Source: a virus
IMG/VR virus record: IMGVR_UViG_3300042691_031744
Span: 1-39,834 of that record
DNA length: 39,834 nt
Direction: 5' to 3' (one strand)
Both the position numbers and the translations under genes were made by a program. The notes under the pieces were generated by a model. It was not told the origin of the DNA. It saw nothing but the letters and a program-made list of their open reading frames with translations, and did not search any database. The stretch's first letter is position 1; each line of letters opens with the position of its first letter. Shown here in pieces: positions 5,832 to 14,678 of the stretch.

Positions 5832-6968
5832 ATGGTTTGGTCAGTATATCAACATTGGGACCCACTCAAGACTTGCGTGGTTGGTAGAAGCTATCCTCCG
5901 GAGTTTTATTCTTGGATATCTATTCCACATGTACGTAGATTATTTGAAAAAATTGCCACAGAAACCGAAGAAGATTATCAACACATAATCAAAGTTTTGC
6001 AACAATTTGGCGTAGAAGTTCTACGACCAAATCTACCAACTCGTTGTTTTGTAGATGGCAAATTCGTGGCGCCTCCTATGACTCCAAGAGATCATTGTGT
6101 GATGATAGGACAAAAATTTTATCAAACCTTTTTTTCTTTTGATCTTTTTTATGATTCAGTAAAGGATGTTGCGTGGCCCGACTGTGAAACATTTGAGGAT
6201 TTTGAAAAATTACCGGCGTGGATCAAACAAGAATGTGTTGATCAGCACGCTCTGAATTCATATTTGCCAAGGATCAATGACTGTTACCAAGACATCATGG
6301 CAAAGCTACGCGGCCAAGGCAATGAAATAGTGCATCACGACAATGCGGTAGTAAATGGAGCCATGGTATCAAGAATTGGAAAAGATCTATACTTTGGTAC
6401 CGAATGCTACACACAAGATACCAAAATTTTAAAAGTACAACTAGATAACATGTTTCCGGGCACTCGAAATCACGTGGTCAATACTGGAGGTCACAGCGAC
6501 GGCACATACTGTCCTGTTTGTCCCGGACTCATAATTAGTCTCAATGATGTGCCCACTTACAGTGAAACTTTTCCAGATTGGGAAGTTGTATATCTCAATG
6601 GCCAGAGTTGGGAAAAAGTCGAACCATTTATGGAGTTGAAAATAAAAAATCAAGGCAAATGGTGGATACCTGGGTTTGAACATGATCAAGATGTGGTCAA
6701 TGTTGTAGAAAACTGGCTATCACATTGGACTGGTTATGTTGAAGAAACAGTGTTTGATGTCAACATGTTGATTATAGATCCCAAAAACGTCATGGTATTC
6801 AACTACAATGAACAAGTTTTCAAAGCTCTGGACAAGTATGGAATCACCCCACATGTTGTTCCATTCCGGCACAGATATTTCTGGGATGGTGGCATACACT
6901 GTGTTACAACAGATCTACACAGACAAGGACAACAACAAGACTATTTCCCACTAAGAACTCCAGGTTGA
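5832..6968 (+). CDS. amidinotransferase (glycine amidinotransferase-like)
   Basis: This 378-aa protein is close to the usual length for arginine:glycine or inosamine amidinotransferases. Visible family landmarks are PRDHCVMIG (about residues 85-93), HHDNAVV with Asp170, GGHSDG with His221 and Asp223, and GIHCVTTDL with the catalytic Cys357. The family moves the amidino group of arginine through a covalent amidino-cysteine to an amine acceptor. The acceptor here is unknown: glycine, an aminocyclitol and others are possible. No Shine-Dalgarno is visible. Base composition is more AT-rich by eye than in the flanking structural genes, suggesting separate acquisition. Its stop is embedded in the next promoter. 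Confidence 0.82.
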   Translation: MVWSVYQHWDPLKTCVVGRSYPPEFYSWISIPHVRRLFEKIATETEEDYQHIIKVLQQFGVEVLRPNLPTRCFVDGKFVAPPMTPRDHCVMIGQKFYQTFFSFDLFYDSVKDVAWPDCETFEDFEKLPAWIKQECVDQHALNSYLPRINDCYQDIMAKLRGQGNEIVHHDNAVVNGAMVSRIGKDLYFGTECYTQDTKILKVQLDNMFPGTRNHVVNTGGHSDGTYCPVCPGLIISLNDVPTYSETFPDWEVVYLNGQSWEKVEPFMELKIKNQGKWWIPGFEHDQDVVNVVENWLSHWTGYVEETVFDVNMLIIDPKNVMVFNYNEQVFKALDKYGITPHVVPFRHRYFWDGGIHCVTTDLHRQGQQQDYFPLRTPG

Positions 6969-6993
6969 CCAAAATGCCCATTTGTGCTATAAT
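6965..6993 (+). promoter_or_regulatory. sigma70-type promoter overlapping a stop codon
   Basis: TTGACC (6965-6970), a 17-nt spacer and TATAAT (6988-6993). The amidinotransferase stop TGA (6966-6968) lies inside the -35 box. The flanks resemble the 725 and 1081 promoters (GGTTGACCA and GCTATAAT). Confidence 0.88.
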
Positions 6994-7019
6994 AGTATTA
7001 TTAATGATAGGAGTGATCT

Positions 7020-7418
7020 ATGGCGTTTCATCTTGAAGGTCCTTGGTTAAGCACTACCGGCAAACAGCGTGGACCACGCAAATGGGCCAGTGCCGAAGCC
7101 AAACGTCGTGCCGAACTCTTGCGAGAAGAATGGGAACAACGCCTGGGCACGTTCAAAAAAATGGCCCCCAAGTTTAGTAGAACTCCTACACCGCCGCCCA
7201 AGCCCAAAGGTACCCTGACCGTGACCATGCGTGTGCCACCCGGACGTGAAACTCCGCGGATCGAAAGCCGCGATACCGGATGGGTGGCCTGTGTAAAACA
7301 CCAAGATCAAGAATACACTGGTACCAAGGTCAAAGGCATTGGCACCATGCACAAGTCAAATGCTGTGCCAATCTTTAGCGACGACGAAGCCAGGGATATA
7401 AGTAAAATGAGAAGATAA
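7020..7418 (+). CDS. conserved-type phage protein, unknown function
   Basis: This 132-aa basic protein has AGGAG before its ATG. The N-terminal half is charged and helical, followed by a Pro-rich linker (about residues 55-68). The ending KVKGIGTMHKSNAVPIFSD plus a DI..MRR tail is a C-terminal block I associate with many aquatic phages. The function of that block is unknown. Expression is from the promoter at 6965. Confidence 0.75.
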   Translation: MAFHLEGPWLSTTGKQRGPRKWASAEAKRRAELLREEWEQRLGTFKKMAPKFSRTPTPPPKPKGTLTVTMRVPPGRETPRIESRDTGWVACVKHQDQEYTGTKVKGIGTMHKSNAVPIFSDDEARDISKMRR

Positions 7419-7424
7419 ACACTC

Positions 7425-8090
7425 ATGTCAAGTCAACCTAATATCAATGATCCTGGTATTGCGGTAATTTTAAATGCATGGTCAGAACTGGATCAAGACA
7501 TACAACAAAAATGCTTTGATACCACACTAGAAGTCATTGATTCTATTCCTGGTATAACCACAATACTGTTAGCCAGCGTTCATGTCACGCTTGATCAACA
7601 AAATCAAGGCATCAATTGTTGGTACGACAATGCCAAAAAAATATTCGTAGACGAACAAGGAGTAGACTGGGTTCGAAGATATTGGAATGTCTCAAGAGAT
7701 CCAGGATTTGCCACACATAATCCCAAGATACGAGATCATGATTATCAAGGCAAACTGTGTGTGGCCATTTGGGAACAATGGGAGCTAGAATATCTTTTGA
7801 ACCATTGTCTTACTCAAGAAAAAAATATTTGGTACTTTGGATCTGGGCTAGGAGTCAGAAGAGATCCCATGGGCTGGGGACAACTGTGTGATCTCATACG
7901 CTACAAGCATGTGCGACCCATGAATATATTGACCCACTCTCAAGGCATTACTTTTAACACTAGGTCACAACCTGATTTTCGGCAGGCCAAATTTACCTGG
8001 GTACCGTGGGATCAAACTGATTGGAAACATATTGGCAACGACATTTATCAAAAAATCAGTTTAGATTGGCAGATACCTCCCTGGGAATAG
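7425..8090 (+). CDS. unknown protein, AT-rich accessory gene
   Basis: This 221-aa protein is rich in Trp, Asp and Gln. It contains alternating strands and helices (TTILLASVHVTL, KLCVAIWEQWELEYLL, NIWYFGSGLGVRRDPMGWG), suggesting an alpha/beta fold. No active-site motif recognised. It sits between the promoter at 6965 and an SGNH hydrolase gene that follows after 4 nt, so it is probably co-transcribed with that enzyme and may act on the same substrate. Confidence 0.6.
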   Translation: MSSQPNINDPGIAVILNAWSELDQDIQQKCFDTTLEVIDSIPGITTILLASVHVTLDQQNQGINCWYDNAKKIFVDEQGVDWVRRYWNVSRDPGFATHNPKIRDHDYQGKLCVAIWEQWELEYLLNHCLTQEKNIWYFGSGLGVRRDPMGWGQLCDLIRYKHVRPMNILTHSQGITFNTRSQPDFRQAKFTWVPWDQTDWKHIGNDIYQKISLDWQIPPWE

Positions 8091-8094
8091 TAAC

Positions 8095-8814
8095 ATGGCC
8101 AATATTTTGATCTGCGGGGACAGTTGGGGTTGTGGTGAGTGGGATGTCGCTTGCACCAAAGTCACCCACACAGGATTGGAGCAATATCTTGTGGATGACA
8201 GACACACAGTATTCAACATCAGCAAAGGCGGCACTTCAAATTTGGACAGCAGTAACAGGATAAACCTATGGTTCGAAAGGTTTGGCAGTCAGCACATAGA
8301 CACTGTGTTGGTATTTCAAACCGATTATGTAAGAGACCTCAAGCACAACACCTATCCAGAGGATTGGAACACACAGGTTTTATCCGGTGTTGCCGAACGA
8401 TGGGTAGAAAGATTTTATCATAGACTGTCTGAATTATCACAAAAACATGACTGCAAGATCAAGATTATTGGTGGACTTGCTGACACAGTTTGGTTTGATC
8501 AAATGTCTATAGATTATCCTGGATGCGAAATTGCTTGTCAGAGCTTGGTTAATTTGGTGCTGGCCAATAATCATCGTGTTGATGTTCCGGTATTCAGTTG
8601 GTACGGTTCTGACTCAGAACCAATTTTAGCCCGTGCCAAAAGTCTGGGATTAGAACTTGATTGCACATTGAAACTAATGCATCTGGGACTTGAACGTGAA
8701 TCTCTAATCCGCGAGAATCCTGGATTTTTTTATCCAGATGGCACACATCCAAATCGTCGGGCATATCATATTTTGTATGAATTTCTGCGGCACAAAAGTA
8801 TTATACCAAATTAA
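8095..8814 (+). CDS. SGNH/GDSL-type hydrolase
   Basis: This 239-aa protein has the block I motif CGDSWGCGEW (Ser10), a block II-like Gly (KGGTSN) and the block V dyad in PDGTHPNRRAY (Asp and His). The superfamily contains esterases and acetylhydrolases that remove O-acyl groups from sugars, polysaccharides or lipids. No signal peptide, so it acts in the cytoplasm or as part of the virion. A second SGNH hydrolase is at 24,270. Surface-glycan or capsule deacetylation is a reasonable but unproven role. Confidence 0.75.
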   Translation: MANILICGDSWGCGEWDVACTKVTHTGLEQYLVDDRHTVFNISKGGTSNLDSSNRINLWFERFGSQHIDTVLVFQTDYVRDLKHNTYPEDWNTQVLSGVAERWVERFYHRLSELSQKHDCKIKIIGGLADTVWFDQMSIDYPGCEIACQSLVNLVLANNHRVDVPVFSWYGSDSEPILARAKSLGLELDCTLKLMHLGLERESLIRENPGFFYPDGTHPNRRAYHILYEFLRHKSIIPN

Positions 8815-8863
8815 AATTCCTATAAGTAAATGATGCAAAAATATTCAAGGACACAATCTTAAT

Positions 8864-9082
8864 TTGGCCAAAGAAGATACCATAAAAATGGAAGGTGTTA
8901 TAGAAGAAGTTTTACCCAACACCACCTATAGAGTAAAGATTGAATCATTCGACAAGCCTGTGTTGGCCAGCCTAAATGGTCGTATGCGCATGAACAACAT
9001 CAAAGTTCTTGCTGGAGACACAGTAGAATTAGAGTTTAGTCCATATGATCTCACTCGCGGACGTATAACACGCCGCAGATAA
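8864..9082 (+). CDS. infA: translation initiation factor IF-1
   Basis: This 72-aa protein has the length and S1-type OB fold of bacterial IF-1. Diagnostic stretches are MAKEDTIKMEG, EVLPNTTYRV, NGRMRMNNIKVLAGDTV and SPYDLTRGRI. The start is TTG at 8864, with AAGGA 12 nt upstream. Relative to the bacterial consensus, the loop after strand 3 is changed (ESFDKPVLASLNG in place of ENGHxxxAHxSG). IF-1 binds the ribosomal A site on the 30S subunit and works with IF-2 and IF-3. A phage copy implies retuning of initiation. The TAA stop forms part of the late promoter for the next gene. Confidence 0.9.
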   Translation: MAKEDTIKMEGVIEEVLPNTTYRVKIESFDKPVLASLNGRMRMNNIKVLAGDTVELEFSPYDLTRGRITRRR

Positions 9083-9085
9083 ATA
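9078..9085 (+). promoter_or_regulatory. T4-late-type promoter, leaderless arrangement
   Basis: GATAAATA matches the T4 late core TATAAATA at seven of eight positions. By T4 spacing (core at -13 to -6) the transcript starts at 9091, the A of the SOD ATG. The IF-1 stop TAA (9080-9082) is inside it. Confidence 0.65.
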
Positions 9086-9090
9086 TCCTT

Positions 9091-9645
9091 ATGCAACACG
9101 AAATCCGCCAAAATCTAGACCTGCTAGAAGCTTCAACTCGTCCAGCCAAGCTGGAGACCACGCCTTTGCCCTATGGCGAAGGTGATCTTGATCCAGTGCT
9201 CAGCAAGGACAGCATCAATTATCACTATGAGCACCTGGCCAAAGGCTATGCCAAACGCTACAACGCCGGAGAAGGCAACGCCAATTTTAATCGCGCCGGC
9301 AGTTTCTTGCACAACAAGTTTTTTCCACAATTACGACCGCCCAAGGGTGCCAATCGTCCTCGTGGTGCTGTGCTGGAGCTTATAGAAACAAACTTCAAAA
9401 CCTATGAAGATTTCAAACAGGCTTTCAAAGAAACAGCCATGAAAATCCAAGGTTCAGGCTGGATTTATTTGAGCACAGCAGGAACCATCAAGACCATACC
9501 AAATCATCAGGTACGAACAGATATTTGCGTGTTGGTAGACTGGTGGGAACATGTCTGGGCCACAGACTACCAATGGGACAAAGAACGCTACTTGGACAAC
9601 ATTTGGAAAATTATAGATTGGGATGTTTGCAACCAAAGATTATGA
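9091..9645 (+). CDS. Fe/Mn superoxide dismutase
   Basis: This 184-aa protein has the SOD_Fe_N and SOD_Fe_C domains and all four expected metal ligands: His45 (NYHYEHL), His74 (FLHNKFF), Asp150 and His154 (LVDWWEH). GSGWIYLST and the [11 protein letters not shown] signature are intact, so it should be active. The family converts superoxide to oxygen and peroxide. Whether it takes iron or manganese cannot be read here. No signal peptide, so it acts in the host cytoplasm. The stop overlaps the Fe-S carrier gene by four bases, and both follow a late-type promoter. That fits protection of Fe-S clusters during virion production. Confidence 0.88.
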   Translation: MQHEIRQNLDLLEASTRPAKLETTPLPYGEGDLDPVLSKDSINYHYEHLAKGYAKRYNAGEGNANFNRAGSFLHNKFFPQLRPPKGANRPRGAVLELIETNFKTYEDFKQAFKETAMKIQGSGWIYLSTAGTIKTIPNHQVRTDICVLVDWWEHVWATDYQWDKERYLDNIWKIIDWDVCNQRL

Positions 9646-9968
9646 TAACAGTAACTGAACAAGCAGTGGCAAAACTCCGAGACATATTGGCTGAGGAAAA
9701 TAACCCAAGTTTAAAACTCAGAGTTTTTGTGCAAGGTGGCGGGTGTAGTGGAATGCAGTACGGTTTTACCCTGGACGAAACCCAAAACGAAGACGACTGG
9801 GATCTAGAAGTTTCTGGAGTCAAAGTTCTAGTAGATTCTATGAGCGGCGGTTACTTGCAGGGTGCTGAAATCGACTACAAAGAAGATCAGTACGGCGCCG
9901 CATTTAGCATCAAGAACCCTTCTGCACAAACCACCTGTGGTTGCGGAAGCAGTTTCAGCCCGGTCTAA
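9642..9968 (+). CDS. A-type Fe-S cluster carrier (ErpA/IscA/HesB family)
   Basis: This 108-aa protein has the three family cysteines: Cys35 in [11 protein letters not shown], and Cys99 and Cys101 in [10 protein letters not shown] chose the ATG at 9642 (ATGA overlap with the SOD stop); upstream in-frame codons overlap SOD and are not homologous to the family. ErpA/IscA proteins accept clusters from the scaffold and deliver them to apo-enzymes. The CGCGSSFS end favours ErpA. Pairing with SOD suggests maintenance of Fe-S enzymes under oxidative stress. Confidence 0.88.
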   Translation: MITVTEQAVAKLRDILAEENNPSLKLRVFVQGGGCSGMQYGFTLDETQNEDDWDLEVSGVKVLVDSMSGGYLQGAEIDYKEDQYGAAFSIKNPSAQTTCGCGSSFSPV

Positions 9969-9995
9969 CCCCTGACCCAACAAGCCAAATAATCT

Positions 9996-10003
9996 GGTAA
10001 ATA
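9996..10003 (+). promoter_or_regulatory. T4-late-type promoter for the fibre operon
   Basis: GGTAAATA, followed by AGAGGA (10,009-10,014) and ATG at 10,024, heads the tail-fibre block. Confidence 0.65.
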
Positions 10004-10023
10004 CTATCAGAGGACGAATATCT

Positions 10024-12252
10024 ATGGCTCAACAACTTATTGGCGTAGGAAATGCACCCAACGACGGACAAGGCAATCCCATACGCACTGCTTTTATCAA
10101 ATGCAATGACAATTTCAGCGAATTATATGCGCGAGCCCAGGTAAGTCCGCCTCCGACTTTGATAGGTAGCATTGGTGATTTTGCTGGAATGTATGCATAT
10201 GATTCTTCGTATTTTTATTACTGTTTTGCAGACTATGATGGTAGTAGTATTATCTGGGCCCAGGTCACGCAGGTTGGCAATGTGTCAGTCAGTGCAATCA
10301 CCAACGGTACTAGCAATGTAAGGATTTCGGACATAAATGGCAATGCCAGCATCGGAATCAATGGCACAGGAAACGTGGTGGTGGTTTCTGATACTGGACA
10401 ATTTGTAACTGGCAATATTTCATCATCTGGCAACGTAATTGGTAATTATATACTAGGTAATGGCAGTCAACTAACAGGATTGCCTGAAACCTACGCCAAC
10501 AGCAACGTGGCTGCCTTCCTGCCAGTTTATTCTGGCAACATTTCGGCCAACAATATCACAGTAACTACAGCACTAAGCTCAGCCAATATCACAGCCACAA
10601 GCAACATCACCGGTGGTAACATACTGAGCAGTGGGATCATTAGTACGTCTGGAAACATTTTGACTCAAAGCATTATCAGCGCTACTGGTAACATTGAAAC
10701 AGCTGGTTATTTTGTAGGCACCTTTGTAGGCAACGTTACCGGTAACTTTGTGGTACCGGGTGCCAACACTCAAGTAATATTCAATACCAATGGCAATGCC
10801 GATGCAGTGGCCGGATTTACCTTTGATACCAATGGACCCAACTTGTTGACTGTGCTGGGTACTATCAGCAGTCAAGGCAATGTAGTTGGTGGCAACATAC
10901 GCACCGCAGGCCAAGTCTCGGCCACGGCCAACATCACAGGTGGCAATGTTCTCACTGGTGGCCTGATTTCAGCCACAGCCAACATCACAGGTGGCAATGT
11001 ACTCACTGGTGGCCTGATTTCAGCCACTTCAACTGTAACTTCTGCAGCCAACATCACCGGTGGTAACTTGATCACGGCTGGATTGGTAACCAGCACCGGA
11101 AATATCACTGGCGGCAATCTACTCACAGCAGGTCGAGTGTCGGCCACGGCCAATGTATACGGCGGAAACGTTATTGTTGTCAATGATGTGCAAACTGGTG
11201 GCAATGTCAGTGCTACCAGCCACACAGGAACCACGGTAAGTGTGATAGGAAATGTCATAGGTGGTAACCTAAGAACCGCAGGATCAATCACAGCCACTGG
11301 AAATGTCACTGGAAATTATTTTATTGGCAATGGCAGCCAACTTAGCAACATCGATACTACAATCATTCAAAATGGCAATTCCAACATGCAGATATCATCG
11401 GCCAATGGCAATGCCACAGTTACTATAGGTGGTGTTGGGCCAACTGTGATTTTTTCTTCTACAGAAACTGTGATATCTGGAAACGCATCAGTTACTGGAA
11501 ACGTCACTGGTGCTAATTTAGTGACCAGCGCCACAGTACAAGCTCTGACTGTCAACGCCACAGGTAACGTCACCGGTGGTAACTTACTCACCGGAGGCTT
11601 GATTTCGGCCACGTCAGCGGTTACTTCGGCTGCAAACATCACAGGCGCTAATATAATTACAGCTGGTCTGGTCACAGCCACAGGCAACGTCACTGGCGGC
11701 AATATAATTACCGCTGGCATAGTAAGCAGTGCCGGCAACATCTCTGGTCAAAATCTCAGTGTCAACTCGGGCACTGTGACTGTTGGAAATATCATCAATG
11801 GCAACGGAAATGGTGTCGGCAACATTGGCAGTTCAAGTCTCTACTATAACACTGTGTTTGCCAAGGCCACAAGTGCTCAATATGCTGACTTGGCAGAGAA
11901 CTATGTGTCAGATGCTGAATATGCTCCAGGTACTGTGGTTGTGTTTGGCGGAGCAAAAGAAATTACCATCAGCACCGAAGCTGCCGATGAACGTGTCGCC
12001 GGAGTTATCAGTACCAATCCAGCTCATTTAATGAATGCTGGTCAGCCCGGCCTAGCAGTGGCCTTGCGTGGGCGTGTGCCTGTGCATGTGATTGGACCAG
12101 TGTTCAAAGGCGACAGCTTGGTTACTTCAAGTACATCTGGTTTCGCACAAAGTGTGGGACGTGATCGATCTTATGCTCAGGCTGTGTTTGCCAAAGCTGT
12201 TGAAACCAATGTCAGCCCTGGCGAAAAGATCATTACAGCGGTGATATTGTGA
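10024..12252 (+). CDS. repetitive tail fibre with C-terminal processing-type domain
   Basis: This 742-aa protein opens with GVGNAPNDGQGNPIRTAF and NDNFSELYA, a typical attachment region of T4-like phage fibres. Residues of about 95-610 are built from degenerate units near 17 residues long (consensus SATGNVTGGNLLTAGLI), predicted to form a beta-helical trimeric shaft. The C-terminal 130 residues (YADLAENYVSDAEYAPGTVVVFGG onward, with ERVAGVISTNPAHLMN) resemble the G2-type autoproteolytic or chaperone domains at the ends of phage fibres. The repeats are nearly identical at DNA level in places, which favours recombination and host-range change. Confidence 0.8.
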   Translation: MAQQLIGVGNAPNDGQGNPIRTAFIKCNDNFSELYARAQVSPPPTLIGSIGDFAGMYAYDSSYFYYCFADYDGSSIIWAQVTQVGNVSVSAITNGTSNVRISDINGNASIGINGTGNVVVVSDTGQFVTGNISSSGNVIGNYILGNGSQLTGLPETYANSNVAAFLPVYSGNISANNITVTTALSSANITATSNITGGNILSSGIISTSGNILTQSIISATGNIETAGYFVGTFVGNVTGNFVVPGANTQVIFNTNGNADAVAGFTFDTNGPNLLTVLGTISSQGNVVGGNIRTAGQVSATANITGGNVLTGGLISATANITGGNVLTGGLISATSTVTSAANITGGNLITAGLVTSTGNITGGNLLTAGRVSATANVYGGNVIVVNDVQTGGNVSATSHTGTTVSVIGNVIGGNLRTAGSITATGNVTGNYFIGNGSQLSNIDTTIIQNGNSNMQISSANGNATVTIGGVGPTVIFSSTETVISGNASVTGNVTGANLVTSATVQALTVNATGNVTGGNLLTGGLISATSAVTSAANITGANIITAGLVTATGNVTGGNIITAGIVSSAGNISGQNLSVNSGTVTVGNIINGNGNGVGNIGSSSLYYNTVFAKATSAQYADLAENYVSDAEYAPGTVVVFGGAKEITISTEAADERVAGVISTNPAHLMNAGQPGLAVALRGRVPVHVIGPVFKGDSLVTSSTSGFAQSVGRDRSYAQAVFAKAVETNVSPGEKIITAVIL
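10927..11028 (+). repeat. tandem 51-bp (17-codon) repeat in the fibre shaft
   Basis: Two copies, 10,927-10,977 and 10,978-11,028, differ at about two bases. The unit encodes ANITGGNVLTGGLISAT. A more diverged copy lies near 11,566-11,616, and a longer stretch of about 120 bp around 10,990-11,115 recurs near 11,580-11,705. Confidence 0.85.
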
Positions 12253-12253
12253 C

Positions 12254-14665
12254 ATGGCACAACCAGTTTGGGAAACTCCAGCAGGCAGTCTAGGAACCAT
12301 ACCCGAAGGGGTATTTTATAGCACGCCCTTGATTGCAATAGATCCTGCGGCCCAATACACTGTGTATTTTCAACTCATAGCAGGAGCATTGCCACCTGGT
12401 TTGCAAATCAATCAAACTGGAGTATTGGCAGGTGTGCCCAAGGCCGAAGTCAAAGTACAAGGTGTGCCTTTGGAAGTCAGCAGAGATGTAGAAAGCAAAT
12501 TTGCTGTCCGAGCCTATACCTTGCTAGGTAACAGCATAAATCGACTAGCGGATCGCACATTTACTCTCACAGTCACTGGTCAAGATGCTCCATCATGGAT
12601 CACACCTCCTGGACAAATAGCGCAGTATTTTGATGGCAGTTTGGTAGCTGGCTTGCAATTACAATACACTGACACTGATCCAGCCGATTTGGTTACCACA
12701 CGCTTGGTATCTGGTGCGTTGCCGCCTGGGCTGACTTTGAGTTCTCAAGGACTAATCAGTGGATTCATACAACCCTTAAGCCCCATAGATGCCACAGCAG
12801 GTTACAGCAGAGATGGACAGGGCTACAGTGAATATCCATATGATTTCAGCACGGAAGGTGTCAGCAGTAATTATGAATTTACTCTGGAAGTCACCGATGG
12901 CAAAGTTGGTGGTAACAGTCTTAGAACTTTCAGCATATTTGTGTGGAGCCGCAGCAGTTTAACCGCAGACAACACATTTATCACTGCTGACAACACATTT
13001 ATCACTGCCGACGGAAGCCCTATCCGTGTTCCAATATTGTTGAATCCTCAGGGCAGCATAGGCACAGTAAGAAATGACAATTTCTTTGCTTACAAATTCA
13101 ATGGTGTTGATCTAGATGGTGATGAATTTATCTATGAATTGTATTTTGATCCAGGTGACAGTACCACTCTGCCTGGATTGACTCTAGATCCAAATTCTGG
13201 TTGGTTGTATGGTTATATACCTCCGTTGGGTCTTACAGAATTGACCTACAATTTTGACATCAGACTAAGAAAGAAAAACAGTCTAGACATCATCAGTGAT
13301 CCTTATGCGTATTCTTTGACCATTATTGGACCAGTGGACACTGACATCACCTGGTTGACTCCTGCAAATCTAGGCACCATAGACAATGGTTCTACCAGCA
13401 CGTTTTACGTCAAGGCAGAGACCGTTAGCGGAGCATCTCTGCAATATCAACTCAAATCTGGCAGTGACAGCAATCTACCACAAGGGTTATCTTTGTTGCC
13501 GTCTGGAATCATAGCCGGACGAGTCAGTTTTAATACTTTTGCAGTTGACACAGGTGCAACAACATTTGATAAAGGTACCACTACGTTTGACATGACTCAT
13601 ACCTTTACTGTGAATGCTGTTGGGGTCAATGGATTGATTAATGTGTTCAAAACATTCACGATAACAGTGAAAAGAGTTTATGATCAGCCTTATGAAAACT
13701 TGTACATACAGGCCATGCCACCCTTGGATGACCGAGCCTTGCTTAACAGCCTGTTACAAAACTCTGATATTTTCCGACAAAATTTGATTTACAGACCTGA
13801 AGATCCAGATTTTGGTGTGGCCAAAAATGTGACTTATTATCATGCTTTTGGACTACGGTCTGCTACACTGGACAGATATGTCGAAAGTCTGGACATTAAT
13901 CATTACTGGAAAAATCTCACGCTGGGGCAAATTGAAGTGGCTCGGGCCTTGGGTGCCGACGGAGAAGTACTGTACGAAGTGGTGTACAGCAAAATAATTG
14001 ATAATTTGGTCAACAATCAAGGCCAGAGTGTGAGCAAAGATGTCACATTGCCTTATGCTATTAATCAAGGTGATTCCACGGAGATCAACACAGTATATCC
14101 CAACAGCCTGATCAACATGCGAGATCAGGTCATTGACACAGTGGGACAACTGTCAAACATCTTACCTCTTTGGATGACTAGCACCCAGGAAAATGGTGAA
14201 GTGTTGGGATTCACCCCAGCCTGGGTAATAGCATATACGAACCCCGGACGCGGCAAACAAGTGGCCTACTACATAGGACAGGACTTTGTCGACCAGCTAA
14301 ATGTGGTAGATTATGAAGTCGATCGTTATGAACTAGATAGATTATTGAGCCATAACTGGGACACTGTGACCGAGTCATGGGTTCCTACGCCAGCTGAAAC
14401 CACTTTTGATGTTGATATCGGCAATCAGTCACAGTGGGGAAATTGGAATTACAGTGTTTATCCTCCTGTGTTTACGACTGTGACTTGGCTGGATTCTGGT
14501 GGTGATCCTGTGACTTGGACTAACGATTGGGACGGCGATCCTACCATATTTGATGGCGGTAGCCTGAGATTTATAGCACCGGTTGACGTGTATGTTGGCT
14601 TGTTGCCTAACCCGCAGGTATACGATAAATATCTGGTATTTCCCAGACGAAACATACTAGAATAA
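12254..14665 (+). CDS. large Ig-like-domain fibre or adhesin
   Basis: This 803-aa protein begins one base after the preceding stop. It contains at least four putative-Ig (He_PIG-type) motifs of the form LPPGL.L...G.I.G: residues near 46-62, 155-173, 309-323 and 408-424. Such domains are common in phage tail and surface adhesins. The last 300 residues, Trp/Tyr/Asp-rich, have no motif I recognise and may be the virion-bound or receptor-binding end. A 21-bp tandem repeat at 12,968-13,009 doubles TADNTFI. The operon position between two fibre genes supports a tail-tip role. Confidence 0.7.
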   Translation: MAQPVWETPAGSLGTIPEGVFYSTPLIAIDPAAQYTVYFQLIAGALPPGLQINQTGVLAGVPKAEVKVQGVPLEVSRDVESKFAVRAYTLLGNSINRLADRTFTLTVTGQDAPSWITPPGQIAQYFDGSLVAGLQLQYTDTDPADLVTTRLVSGALPPGLTLSSQGLISGFIQPLSPIDATAGYSRDGQGYSEYPYDFSTEGVSSNYEFTLEVTDGKVGGNSLRTFSIFVWSRSSLTADNTFITADNTFITADGSPIRVPILLNPQGSIGTVRNDNFFAYKFNGVDLDGDEFIYELYFDPGDSTTLPGLTLDPNSGWLYGYIPPLGLTELTYNFDIRLRKKNSLDIISDPYAYSLTIIGPVDTDITWLTPANLGTIDNGSTSTFYVKAETVSGASLQYQLKSGSDSNLPQGLSLLPSGIIAGRVSFNTFAVDTGATTFDKGTTTFDMTHTFTVNAVGVNGLINVFKTFTITVKRVYDQPYENLYIQAMPPLDDRALLNSLLQNSDIFRQNLIYRPEDPDFGVAKNVTYYHAFGLRSATLDRYVESLDINHYWKNLTLGQIEVARALGADGEVLYEVVYSKIIDNLVNNQGQSVSKDVTLPYAINQGDSTEINTVYPNSLINMRDQVIDTVGQLSNILPLWMTSTQENGEVLGFTPAWVIAYTNPGRGKQVAYYIGQDFVDQLNVVDYEVDRYELDRLLSHNWDTVTESWVPTPAETTFDVDIGNQSQWGNWNYSVYPPVFTTVTWLDSGGDPVTWTNDWDGDPTIFDGGSLRFIAPVDVYVGLLPNPQVYDKYLVFPRRNILE
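12968..13009 (+). repeat. tandem 21-bp repeat in the adhesin gene
   Basis: Two adjacent copies (12,968-12,988 and 12,989-13,009) encode DNTFITA twice and differ only at the last base. They sit in the linker between two Ig-like units. Confidence 0.85.
14624..14631 (+). promoter_or_regulatory. possible T4-late-type promoter inside the adhesin gene
   Basis: GATAAATA lies 47 nt before the ATG of the second fibre gene, and AGGA follows at normal spacing. It is within coding sequence, so chance occurrence is possible. Confidence 0.4.
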
Positions 14666-14678
14666 CACAGGACCTTAT

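Noticed and set aside
10872-11741. Minus-strand frames with Pro/Val/Thr repeats
   Set aside because: Mirror images of the fibre shaft repeats; the forward frame has fibre N- and C-terminal features.
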